Shown here piece by piece: positions 10,892-24,060 of a DNA stretch of 64,000 nt. Within the stretch, counting starts at the first letter, position 1; each line of letters opens with the position of its first letter. The notes below the pieces were generated by a model that was not told the DNA's origin, made no database searches, and saw only the letters and a list, made by a program, of their open reading frames with translations. Both the position numbers and the translations under genes were made by a program. This DNA is from Chalciporus piperatus (taxonomy: Eukaryota; Basidiomycota; Agaricomycetes; Boletales; Boletaceae), in assembly GCA_038093975.1 (NCBI GenBank), contig JBBPTG010000122.1, forward strand, positions 1 through 64,000, read 5' to 3'.

Positions 10892-13800
10892 TTATGTCCT
10901 CTTGAAGAGCTTCCTGACTTTTTGAGAAAGGGACTGAGCCTGAGGCAGCTTGAAGACATTGTTTGCATCTTGGTTGAATGCTGGATGAACTAAATGAAAT
11001 AGACAGGCTTGGAAAGCTTACCTGAGCAGCTAATGACAATCATGATGATCTCTTGACATAACAGATCTATGTCATTTTCATACTTCTGAGTGGCTTCAGA
11101 AATGGAATGAATCACAGCAGGAAGCTGAGGAGACTGAAGATAGTGCTTGATAGAGGAGGCAAGAACATCACCCATCTCTTCTCGATCCCAAGAATAGAAA
11201 GAATGTTCACAAATGATCAAGAAGGCTAAAGGGATTATTAGATATCATTGAAACATATAATACATGTGCTTACATGCAGCAAGAATAGCAATGTGATTGA
11301 GGTGAGAACCCTGGACCTGCAACATATTGGTAAATATGAAAAGAGAGAGGACAGGAGAATAACTAACCAAGGAATTCAGACCAGATTGAACTGAAGCAAC
11401 ATGATAATGTTTAATCTAATAATAAGATTCAGCATCAAACACAAGTGAAAAAAGAACTGGTGGGTTACCGTCTGTGCAATAAAAATTAAATATTAAGGGT
11501 CAAATAGAATATCAAATCTTCCTTACCATCTAAGATAAATGATATATGAACTTACAACAGAAACATTAACACAGGCAGATCAACTTACATACTATGAACA
11601 CACAAAAAACAGCACAGCAGTGAGCATGGATTGAGAGACGTCAACACAGGCAGATCAACTTACATTCTATGAACACACAAGAAACAGAACAGCAGTGAGC
11701 ATGGAGTCAGAAACATCAACACAGGCAGATCAACTTACTGTCTATGAATACACAAAAAACAGCACAGCAGTAAGCATGGATTGAGAAACATCAACACAGG
11801 CAGATCAACTTACTCCCTATGAACACACAAGGAACAGAACAGCAGTGAGCATGGAGTCAGAAACATCAACACAGGCAGATCAACTTACCAGCTACAAACA
11901 CACAAGAAACAGAACAGCAGTGAGCATGGAGTCAGGAACATCAACACAGGCAGATCAACTTACATACTATGAACACACAAGAAACAGAACAGCAGTGAGC
12001 ATGGAGTCAGAAACATCAACACAGGCAGATCAACTGACATTCTATGAACACACAAGGAACAGAACAGCAGTGAGCATGGAGTCAGAAACATCAACACAGG
12101 CAGATCAACTTACATTCTATGAATACACAAAAAACAGCACAGCAGTGAGCATGGAGTCAGAAACATCAACACAGGCAGATCAACTTACATACTATGAACA
12201 CACAAGAAACAGCAACAGCAGTGAGCATGGAGTCAGAAACATCAACACAGGCAGATCAACTGACATTCTATGAACACACAAGGAACAGAACAGCAGTGAG
12301 CATGGAGTCAGAAACATCAACACAGGCAGATCAACTTACATTCTATGAATACACAAAAAACAGCACAGCAGTGAGCATGGAGTCAGAAACATCAACACAG
12401 GCAGATCAACTTACATACTATGAACACACAAGAAACAGCACAGCAGTGAGCATGGAGTCAGAAACATCAACACAGGCAGATCAACTTACATACTACGAAC
12501 ACACAAGAAACAGAACAGCAGTGAGCATGAAGTCAGAAACATCAACACAGACAGATCAACTTACCAGCTACAAACACACAAGAAACAGAACAGCAGTGAG
12601 CATGGAGTCAGGAACATCAACACAGACGAATCCAACACCCGGCTACAAACCTGCAGAAACAGAACAGCAGTGAGCATAGATCAGGAACATCAACACAGGC
12701 AGATCAACTTACATACTATGAACACACAAGAAACAGAACAGCAGTGAGCATGGAGTCAGAAACATCAACACAGGCAGATCAACTGACATTCTATGAACAC
12801 ACAAGGAACAGAACAGCAGTGAGCATGGAGTCAGAAACATCAACACAGGCAGATCAACTTACATTCTATGAATACACAAAAAACAGCACAGCAGTGAGCA
12901 TGGAGTCAGAAACATCAACACAGGCAGATCAACTTACATACTATGAACACACAAGAAACAGCACAGCAGTGAGCATGGAGTCAGAAACATCAACACAGGC
13001 AGATCAACTTACATACTATGAACACACAAGAAACAGAACAGCAGTGAGCATGGAGTCAGAAACATCAACACAGGCAGATCAACTTACATTCTATGAACAC
13101 ACAAGGAACAGAACAGCAGTGAGCATGGAGTCAGAAACATCAACACAGGCAGATCAACTTGCCAGCTACAAACACACAAGAAACAGAACAGCAGTGAGCA
13201 TGGAGTCAGGAACATCAACACAGGCAGATCAACTTACATTCTATGAACACACAAGAAACAGAACAGCAGTGAGCATGGAGTCAGAAACATCAACACAGGC
13301 AGATCAACTTACGATTTCTATGAACACACAAACAGAACAACAGTGAGCATGGAGTCAGAAACATCAACACAGGCAGATCAACACTGTCTATGAACACACA
13401 AAAAAAAACAGAACAACATTGAGCATGGAGTCAGAAACATCAACACAGGCAGATCAACACTGTCATGAGACACTACAAAACAGAACAGCAGTGAGCATGG
13501 AGTCAAAACATCAACACAGGAAGCGATCAACTTGCATCCCTATGAACACACAAGGAACAGAACAGCAGTGAGCATGGAGTCAAACATCAACACAGGCAGA
13601 TCAACTTGCCAGCAGAAACATCACACAGGCAGATCAACTTACATTCTATGAACACACAAGAACAGAACAGCAGTGAGCATGGAGTCAGAAACATCAACAC
13701 AGGCAGATCAACTTACCAACAAACACACAAGAAACAGAACAGCAGTGAGCATGGAGTCAGGAACATCAACACAGGCAGATCAACTTACATTCTATGAACA

Positions 13801-15226
13801 CACAAGAAACAGAACAGCAGTGAGCATGGAGTCAGAAACATCAACACAGGCAGATCAACTTACTGTCTATGAACACACAAAAAACAGAACAGCAGTGAGC
13901 ATGGAGTCAGAAACATCAACACAGGCAGATCAACTTACATCCTATGAACACACAAGGAACAGAACAGCAGTGAGCATGGATTCAGAAATATCAATATCCT
14001 TAATTAGTTTCTTCTTGTGCATTACTATCACCTTCACAACTCACCTTGAAGTTTGGAAACCACCCTTGAAAGCCCATGGGAACTTCCTGCATATCAACCT
14101 CTTCTCCCATGATGGACTTTTTTAGATACTTCCTCATAGTCCTTATATTCCCTGTTAGTAATTATCTGACCTTAATCCAACATGACTCACCTATTGACTG
14201 CAAACCTAATGCATACTTGTATATTGACCTGTTGAGATGACACAAATAATCCTTCAAGAACTTCATCATCCAAAGCATTGGCAGTGCAGCTGATGAGTGC
14301 ATCACACTTGACTCCCTCTTCATGCATGTCTTAAGCCATACAAAATTTACACTCAACTCGTTTCACAAGCACAGCAATCCACTCACTTTCCACATGGACC
14401 ACAGCCTTGGGTGGAAATTTGGTTGTTGACAACCTGTCCTGATAACCATTATCCTTGAATATCTTCAATGCTTGCTCAGCAGCCATTGCTTTTGCTTCAT
14501 CCAATTCCTTTCCTTGCTGAAGAAAGTTGTCAAATGCAAGCTCATGCAATGCATCAAATTTGGTGAAAATAGCAACCACAGGCACTTATCTAAGATTCAG
14601 ATGAGAAAACATGAAATGCATGCAACTTACCTTTGCCTGTGCCACATTTTGAGAAGAATGCCTCCTCTGCAGCTGTTATTGCCCGGTGATAGTCAGTCAA
14701 TGGAATGCAGTACCTGCAACAGATGTATCAGATCATCACTCAAGCACCAGACAAAGATGAACCAGATGGCATGAAGCCGATCTTCAAGCTTCGGGGAATC
14801 CCCACACTTCTTGATCCATGCCTGGACTTTCTGAAGTTCATCTTCTCTTCCAGCTTCAAAACCACGTGAGTCGTGGAAAACAAAGCGCCTGTTGCTCTCA
14901 AAAGCTATTTCATTTTCGATATCATGCTCGCCACGCTGGGGCTCATAGTTATGATCAAAGTGTGAGAGCAGTATCCAGTCCATACCTCCTCCATTCCCTT
15001 CACATCAACAATGATCTGCGACAATTGGTTAGCATGCCGAGGTTCAAGGAGATAGCAGATAGCTGTTGACCTTGTTACCGAGACGATCGCGAACAGTCGG
15101 GGCCTCTGTCGTCTTACAAACCCTCTGAAGGAGCGTGGTTTTACCAGCATTGGCGCGTCCGATAACGAGAATGCGAAATCGCACGCGGCCAAACCTTGAC
15201 CTGATCTTGTCCTTGCGGCCCGACAT
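10892..15226 (-). CDS. P-loop GTPase (fungal G-domain protein) whose gene carries an intron-cassette array
   Basis: A GTP-binding protein of the type common in agaricomycetes (AIG1/Era-like G domain); its cellular role is unknown. Exons (-): 15226-15071, 15015-14986, 14935-14763, 14713-14631, 14584-14387, 14329-14191, 14141-14045, then after the array 11415-11368, 11316-11274, 11225-11022 and 10980-10892. The last intron could instead use an acceptor 9 nt earlier. Without mini-exons this gives 419 aa. G1 is GRANAGKTT (residues 23-31), G3 is DSRG in FVFHDSRGFEAG and G4 is TKFD. Motifs are joined correctly across junctions (HAIW|YCIPLTDYHRA, VHVE|NMHEEGVKCDALISCTANALDD). The C-terminal part (IKHYHVASVQSGLNSL...ICEHSFYSWDREEM...KLFKRT) has no domain I can name. 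The first exon is GC rich, while the rest of the locus is markedly AT rich compared with its neighbours. The paralogue is the gene at 17432-20074. Confidence 0.75.
11540..13999 (-). repeat. Tandem array of about 33 intron-like 75-bp units inside the GTPase gene
   Basis: I counted about 33 copies of a 75-bp unit, some with small indels, by their shared core CAACACAGGCAGATCAACTT (plus strand). On the minus strand, the sense strand of the host gene, a typical unit reads 3 nt, GTAAGT donor, CTGAC branch-like site about 37 nt before the end, a T-rich tract and TTCATAG: a 72-nt intron plus a 3-nt mini-exon. Most units have GTAAGT; several have GTCAGT and about three GCAAGT; a few (near 12630, 13380-13480 and 13610) are damaged. 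The array starts directly after the phase-0 exon ending at 14045, via a 103-nt intron (14044-13942). The plus-strand frame is open across many units only because 75 is a multiple of 3 with no stop in the unit; I do not consider it coding. Confidence 0.9.
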
Positions 15227-17431
15227 GATTGTGCACGATGAATATCGGTGAGCTTGAGACCTGGGCGTTGGGGGGGGAGGTAGTAGAAAAATGGGATGAG
15301 AAGATGGCAACGAGCGGTTACTCGGACTCCGTTACGGCTTCGGCCGGTTTGCGATGATCATATGACCGGGGTCAACAGGACGGCCGACTCTGCGATCCGA
15401 TTTGATGCCTGAGGCTGTGAAACTACATCGGTCACGAGGAGCAGCCAGAACGCCAGCGATGACGTTAGAAATACGTCTAAACCGGATATGCAGAAATGCA
15501 GATATGCCCTTGATATAAATTCGCACCTGCGCAGACAGGTTTGACGAGTCGTTCGAGTCGTCTCTAGTTCTCCGGCCTCGCCACCGCCAGTGAAGGAAGT
15601 AGGCGTGATTCTCTGTTTGTGGTCGGTCAGTACAAGCTCCGAACAGCTCCGACTTACTTCTAAGATCCATTCAAGACATGCTGCAAACGGGATGATTGCG
15701 CCTTCTCCATCGGACCACCCTGAGAGCCCACGTCAAATGAGGATTGACGGTGGACCAGTAGCAAGATGCGAGGAATGGTGAGTGACCTCTCCTGTGGTGG
15801 AAAATGGTGTAGAAGGACAGACCTAGGATCCCGAGGAGACACAAGTCCGCCGCAAGTCCACCGTCACATGAGCCATGCTATAGCAGGAACACGAGGGAGA
15901 GTAGGAACGATAAAGATTGGAATCGGATTACTGGGTTGGAATGAGACAGCTGGCTTTGATGCGGGGGCAATGACATTGGCAGTGCACTGGCATGGCTCTT
16001 CGTTGTTGGCGACTAGGGCCGAGTTGGAAGTTGGAGAGCCTGAGGACTGCGTTTTTTTTCCTGGATTCCTGGTCGGTTTGTCTACCGCGGATCGAGTATC
16101 ATTTGACCACCCTTTCACTTGCTAGGGCGTAAAACTTGAATGGTTTGAGAGTGACGCGGGATCCTGCGGATCTTTGTTGGACGGGCGGTGCTATGGATTT
16201 TCACAACGACGCAGAGTCACCTTCCTCTATCTCTCAGGTCACTGGCCGCGAAGGCGAGTGTCACTTACTTCAAGTTTTGGCTTCATACGTTACAGTTGTG
16301 TTCTAACGATCGGTCCGCCAACACGAAGCCGACTCCAGTCTCCGGAACTCGTTTCAAGGTGATCTCGCTGGCTAGTAGCCAACCATTCGGTTTCCTCTAG
16401 GTTCTAAGGCACGTATGAGGAAAAGTATAACAGAAACTGGGCCACGGAATTCCGCCCCACCGATCCTCGTAACATCCCGCTTTCGAGACAGCTTTGCACG
16501 AGGTTCAGCCCTCAGGACCGGTGCGTCCTGGGTTGTAGTAGGCTGTAGCCCTGAATTACTCACTGATTCGTTTCTCTGGAACTATGACGCGTATCAAACC
16601 AGCCCTCTTGTATGGCCTGCCTATAGCTCCGCAGTGCCCGATTTCGCTATTTCTCCACAAATCCTACCTCACATCATCCGTCATTCGGTCAATGAACTCG
16701 TGTGCATCCATAAATAAACAATTGCACTGGTCAAGAGGTCCATGGGGTCGTTTCAAATGGACAGTCCTGGGTACTTATACGCATACCTGCTAAATTCACG
16801 GTGTCGAGCCGGCCACGATGGAAATAGGATCCGAGCGCCCCTTTCGCAGAACTGGATTCGTCCGCGACCCAGGTATAGTGTGTACTATGGAGGGAACAAC
16901 CCTCAGTGTACATGTGATGTTGTATTAATCTGGGGTGGCCTCGAGTTACTGGCGTGATTGGAGAATGGAAGACGCCATATGATGAGGGCCATCGTGGACA
17001 CGAGTGAGGATACTAAGAGCTGCCTCGAGGCTGTGTATGATGGCATATGCATCATTCGTCACTGTTGCCCAAATCCATGATCAGAATCGCAAGAGTTACT
17101 ACCAGCACAATGGACTACTTAAGCCAAGAGCAAGACCAACGAAGACTACAAATATTACTGCCAGTATATACTAGACACCGTGCACAACTCTCACATGCCT
17201 AGTGAGTTTCATATCTGTGACCTGCGAAGCGCTGACTCCACCGTGACAATGTGGTAAAATTAGTCTTCTTGGAACGTGCATTGGTCCTGGCGCAACAACC
17301 CATGACCCAGCCTCGAGGCACTGCTCAAGCGCTCACTTCCAGCATGATTTATCTTGTGCGTCCTGACAGGTGGACCACCCATAAACAACGCCTCCCCAGA
17401 CGGCCTCCAACCACCGAACGCAGCAACTTGA
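15227..17431. other. Divergent intergenic region between the two GTPase genes
   Basis: No ORF here shows a recognisable domain or splices into a longer frame. The part next to 15226 would be the promoter of the minus-strand GTPase and the part next to 17432 that of the plus-strand one. A repeat shared with 62718-62850 lies at 15540-15655. Confidence 0.4.
15540..15655 (+). repeat. Dispersed repeat, also found upstream of the SDR relic at 63 kb
   Basis: Aligned by eye, this matches 62718-62850 over most of its length with short indels. Shared blocks include TTGACGAGTCGTTCG, CTCTAGTTCTC, GGTTCTCTGTT/GATTCTCTGTT, GTCGGTCA and ACAGCTCC. The 62.7-kb copy sits about 370-500 bp upstream of the SDR-like ATG at 63221, so the element may be a displaced promoter fragment. 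Confidence 0.55.
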
Positions 17432-20074
17432 ATGTCCCATCCCGGGCCTCAGGCAGCGGCTCCCCCGCGTCTTTCAGGTGACTCGTCCCTACTCTACCGA
17501 CATCTAGTGACCACCATTGACACTTGGCCGGTTTATTCACTCAGCGATATCCGTCGCCGCAAACGACTCTGCGAAACCTAGCAACCCGCAGTCAGGCGAA
17601 CTTCTCATAGGGAGACAGAGATATGAGCTACGCGCCACCAATGGGGCTTTAGAACAGTCCTTCGAGGAAGCCATGTAAGTCTCTCTTCCTTGCTTGTGGT
17701 ACGATTCTAATCCTCAGTGCTATACAGCGAAATAAGCGCGTCATGCAAGATACAAGTTTCGATATCCCGTGGGAGGACTTGGTTACTGTCGACTCGGAAG
17801 GGGAAAACCATCACAATTGATGCTGCTGACATCCTCGACACCTCCCACAGTGGTTACTCACAAGGTAAGGACGTAGCTAGACCCTCGGCTTTCATGGTTG
17901 GTTCTCAACGAGGATCACGTAGTCGCGCGTGACGGCGTCCAGATCACATGTACCTTTCAAGGACAAGCGATGGTGAGCCGCCCGCCTATTGGGACTCAAA
18001 GCCAACTAATCGAAAGTCTAGCAAGCATTGGGTCCGACCACCGAGCTCATGTTACAGGAGTGCGATCGGTGAGTTTTAGCATTCCTCCAACTCAACCGGC
18101 ATGTCTGATGCTCTGTTCCAAGTTTTCGTATCCTGGTCATCGGCAAGGTCAGTCGACGCACATTCCTTCCAGTGTCGTTAGACATGTTCTCAACTCGAAC
18201 AGACGGGCGTTGGCAAAACAACGATGATACAACTGGCATTTGGAATAGACAAAGCGGTTAAGTCCTGGATCTACTTGTCTGCAATGTATCGCTTATAACC
18301 ACCTCAGAGCGCATCACATCTACAACGCGGACAAGCTGATATCAACGAGGAGCTTATGTCACCCTCTAATCCCCACTTCGTGTTGCACGACTCTTTAGGC
18401 TTCGAGCCGGGCGAAAAGGACAACTACGCCAAAGCCAAGGAGTTCATTAAAAGCAAACAAACAGGCCCTCTGGAAGGGCGACTCCACGCCATTTGGTAGG
18501 ATTGTTCTTGAAGTATGACGTGCTTCTTGTGTTCTGATATTTATTTCTCGCAGGTTCTGTATCAAGACTCCACGTTCCGGGGAACGCCTTCTGGAGGCGG
18601 CCATGGAAGACTTCTTCAATTCGAAACAAGAAACTTTGGGAGACAGTGAGTGTGTCACTATAACTATCGGATCGTAATCAAACTGGTCTTTATAGTACCC
18701 CTTGTTGTCGTTTTTACCAAGTTTGACGAACTCGTGAATGCAGTGTTGTTCAAGAAATCAGGCCAGGGGAATCTTGCCAAGAAAGACCTCGAACAGTCCG
18801 CCCGAAAGGAGGCCAAGTCCATTGTCTTGGAACAGCATCTACCTCGAATCACCACCCTCATGGGGGAAGCTCCCTCCTATGCTATTATTTCGAGTGAGCG
18901 CACACATTGAAAGTCGACTCGTCTTTGATGCTAATATGACGATCAACCTGGAAAGCCAGGCAACCTTATCGAGATAGCCTTGCGGATCTAGTCATACTCA
19001 CTTATCGCCTCGTGTCCAAAAACACGGGGCATGATGAGCAAGATGCTCAGGTTACGTCACTACTCACGTCCATGGCGCAGCGGATAGTTCCGCATCTCAA
19101 AATACAAGAGTGTATCGAGTGAGTTCTTCCTCTGATCTCATGCTTCGCCACCTCACTCTCCGTGCAGTATTGGGAAGAAAAGTCCAGCTCGTTATTTCAG
19201 TGAACTAGAGGGTAATGCTGATGTTTCGTTTCAGACTATTGGAAGGCAATGAGCAGAAGTCCAGATATCGCAGGGCACACCATCTGGGACTTCCTGTCTG
19301 TCATTCATATGGACATCATTGTGATCTGGAATTTCAATGACCCACGCCGCGTATGTTTTTATTGGCAACATGACCAGTACATTGCTTACAATGCATGCAA
19401 AGTATCTCAAGAGCGACAAATTCATGAAGCTCGTACTGGAGTTGGTGCGTGATGTGCAAGTACGCAATGTGCCACGTCCCGGGGGATTCATGTGAGTCTT
19501 TCCCGGCTATATGCGGTTCTAGTCGTGAATGTTGGTTGCCAGCGCGTTAAGTGGTGCCTCGTTGGTGACTGCTATCTCCGGCTTCGTCGGAGCGCTCGCA
19601 AACCCTGCCGCTCCGATCGTACTCCCTATCGTCGCAGGGGTCGCAGGAATTATCTGGCTTTATCAACTGTACCAACATTCGTAAGTCTGTTCTGGTTCTG
19701 CTATATCATGAATGCCCATTGAGGAATCTCCGCGGGTTAGGAAAAATGTTCAGAAACATTTCATTGCGTACATCGTCGACCTGACACACGTGCTGGAAAC
19801 TCTTTTCGTCCTTGTCGCAGGTCGACATGAACGGCTATCACGACGTGCCATCAAGCTGGCACTGAAAATCTACCTCGACTCTGACATTCGGGCACAAGCT
19901 CATACTGAGATCGAGACTTATCAGAAGTTTCCCGGACGAGATAATGCAATGAAGATGATCGAATCGTTGATCAAGCACGAAGAGGGCGATAGGTCGTTGA
20001 GTGAATACTACTCAAAGATCAGGGATATGGATCTGAGTGTGTTGAAGTTGGATGACGACACTGAGGACTGGTGA
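17432..20074 (+). CDS. P-loop GTPase with C-terminal hydrophobic segment
   Basis: Paralogue of the GTPase at 10892-15226. Sixteen exons: 17432-17477, 17545-17674, 17728-17864, 17923-17972, 18022-18068, 18123-18147, 18203-18256, 18308-18495, 18554-18645, 18696-18893, 18956-19118, 19168-19181, 19235-19350, 19403-19491, 19543-19680, 19741-20074. Introns are 49-67 nt; the product is 606 aa. An N-terminal region of about 135 residues that I could not classify precedes the G domain. G1 is GKTGVGKTT, split by an intron after GK; G3 is DSLG in FVLHDSLGFEPG; G4 is TKFD in VVVFTKFDEL. The region IGKK|NYWKAM...VIWNFNDP matches the typical C-terminal block of this family. A hydrophobic, Ala/Gly/Ile/Val-rich stretch of about 35 residues follows and may insert in a membrane. 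The start is the least certain part. Two exons are very short (25 and 14 nt). Confidence 0.82.
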
Positions 20075-20429
20075 CTGTGATCGCCGAGAAGTTGGACCTG
20101 GGTGTCGATCCTGGATGTCAATCTACACGTCTACGAGTATGTACTTTGTGTATTCAATCTGTTGTTTCGAGTCGAGACCACTCGGGGAGGAACCGCCAAA
20201 CCAATCTGAGGTCGCAAGGGTTTACAGCAACAAACAGGATCACAAATTTATTTTTACACTATCTCCCGGTTCTGGAGTGTCCTCCTGATCTCACTCCATA
20301 TCAGATGGCCCTCCACGCGAATACCGAAGTCTCTCCGAAGCAGGTAAAATGCCATCCACGGCATTGATAATGGTGAGATTCCTTCGTATTTTTTCCTACA
20401 CACACCTACTCAATTGCAGCTTCTAAACG
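20075..20429. other. 3' UTR of the GTPase and leader of the aldo-keto reductase
   Basis: A short tandem gap between two plus-strand genes. GTGAGA at 20371 and a TTGCAG acceptor at about 20419 could be a 5'-UTR intron of the reductase. Nothing else is supported. Confidence 0.35.
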
Positions 20430-21863
<1,434 letters not shown>

Positions 21864-21965
21864 GAGGGGCTAAATCGCGGGACCGTCTGTCCATAGTTAG
21901 TAATCTGAAATTTGGATGTATGCTTGCTCTTGGCTCATCTTGCTTCTGTCTCTTGCATACTCACG

Positions 21966-23163
21966 ATGGCTGACCTGCTAGCTAGAGTCCCTCCTTTAGT
22001 CCCTCCTCACCTAACTTCATGGATTCCGGGGTTGACCCCGCTGTCAACATGGCACGCCGCATCGACAGCCATCATTTCGTACTTGGCAGTCATCTTTGGC
22101 TTGCAAGAATTCATGAAGAACAGACCCGCATTCAAGTTGAAAACCCTCTTTCGGATCCACAATGCTTTCCTTTCGATTACCAGTCTGGTCTTGCTCTTGC
22201 TGACGATGGAGGAGGCGCTGCGGCTATCACACACTGCCGGTTTGTATAACGCGTTCTGTGCACGATCATCATGGACAAGAGTATGTCTCCAATTTGAAGC
22301 TGAAAGAGCGTCGCTGCTGACGCCGATCGTTTCAGAGACTCGAATTCTACTATATGCTCAATTACTACTTCAAGTACATTGAATTCTTGGACACCGTGTT
22401 TTTAGCATTGAAGAAACGGCCCCTCTGCAAGTTTGCGTCTCGTTCGCAATCACACACCACTGATCATCCGCTGGCCCCTATCTTACAGCATTTCTCCACG
22501 TATTCCATCACGCATCGACGGCGCTCTTGACGTTCGTCCAGTTAGAGGGTAGAATTAGCGGGGTAACTATGGTTGAACTTTCGTTCCTTGCGTTTGTGCT
22601 GAACGTGGGCTTAGTCGTGGACAGTCATTTCGATCAATTTAGCTGTCCATGTCATCATGTGTAAGCTCCATATGCTATCATATGGCGAGTAACGCTTCAC
22701 TCGCACGATTTTCAGATTATTATTATTATGCAGCTGCAGGAGGAACCAAGATATGGGTATGTTAACCCGTTCGAGTGCGCATACATGGTGCTCAACCGCC
22801 CCTGGTTGCAGTGGAAAAAGTACTTGACGACGATGCAGATAATCCAGTTCGTGATCGACCTACTCCTCTTTTATTTTGGCCGTGAGTTGAATCACAAACC
22901 TATCACCGCTTGAACGGACTGACCCGATACTCTGTGGTTCAGTGTATCAGCACTTTGCGTTTACGTACTGGCCATGGCTGCCTCATATCGGCGATTGCGC
23001 TGGCGACGAAAGAACGGCGTTTTTCGGCGTTTTCCTTATCGCAAGCTTCCTAGGACTTTTTGCCAACTTTTACATACAGACGTATCAGAAGGGCGATCGG
23101 GATACCAGGGTGACTCCAAACGGTCGCACTGGCCCAGGCCAGAAGGTAGGTCGACGCATATGA
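21966..23163 (+). CDS. ELO-family fatty acid elongase
   Basis: A membrane 3-ketoacyl-CoA synthase of the endoplasmic reticulum that condenses malonyl-CoA with acyl-CoA, the first step of fatty-acid elongation. Seven exons: 21966-22280, 22336-22426, 22489-22562, 22615-22660, 22716-22756, 22812-22881, 22943-23163; the product is 285 aa, typical of the family. The protein is hydrophobic with about seven membrane segments. The conserved KYIEFLDTVFLALKKRPL leads across an intron to the HXXHH box (LHVFHHAS, His at about 139 to 143). VHVIMYYYYYAAA and the later QIIQF are also family landmarks. The C terminus (NFYIQTYQKGDRD...) is short and basic, without a clear KKXX signal. The intron at 22427-22488 uses a GC donor (GCAAGT), needed to give PL|SFLHVFHH. 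Chain-length preference cannot be judged. Confidence 0.93.
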
Positions 23164-23594
23164 CAGTTGCGTGAATGTGTGACGGTAGAATTGGTTCTCG
23201 TGCACGTGTGTACAGCTTTGGGATGTTGTTTTCATCATGATGATGTTATCGCGATAGGATTTACGAACTTGAACATGTCACCTAGATAATGGATTCCAGG
23301 AAACGAGGAATCTTGTCAGGACTCTCCACGCTCGGGCGCGAGTTTCTGAACTGGCATTTGTATATGCGGCAGATGAGAAGAAGCAGCTATGCTCTTCGAC
23401 ACTGCTAAGATGTGCAACTCGTCGCGCGATGGACTAGGTGCTCGTCGTGGTGGACGTAGTGGGGCGATCGGACAACGCCGACAGGCCAAAATACCCTTTG
23501 AAACATGTTATCTTGTATTTTTAGATCATGTTGTACACAACCTGCGGGTATCATTTGCGCAGCATACGATAACAGGAGAGGAATGTTGACAAGG

Positions 23595-24060
23595 CTACAT
23601 GTTCTTGACTTGCTGCTCCAAATACTCCCAAAGCTTTCTCCCTTCCTCAGGGTCCTTGTGTATCTGCGCGTAGTTTGCCAATACGTGCCCACGGAATGAG
23701 GTACTAGGGCTAATCAAGGCTTCGGGTTGCAAATACCTTGCCATTCAGGGACGCAGCGTCGGGAGTTGTCCCAGCGCACAACTGAGTGATCGCGCCGTTC
23801 GTTGACGAACCCAAGACTAGAGTTGAACCCTGTCAGACGTGGATGCTAGCTACGTATCGCTAGGATACATACCACGATGGTTTGGACGAAGTCCCAGAGT
23901 TTACCCATAGATTGGTCCTGATCATTCCATTCCTAGCGCGGCTGCGTGAGCAAATACGCCAAACGTTTGAACTCGGATCAAATGGACGGTCAATGACCTG
24001 GGTTCAATGCAGTTGAGACGATGCCCTGGTGTCAGTATCGCCGTTTCAACTAGGCAGCGA
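23595..24060 (-). pseudogene. Short-chain dehydrogenase relic (3' part) Confidence 0.6.
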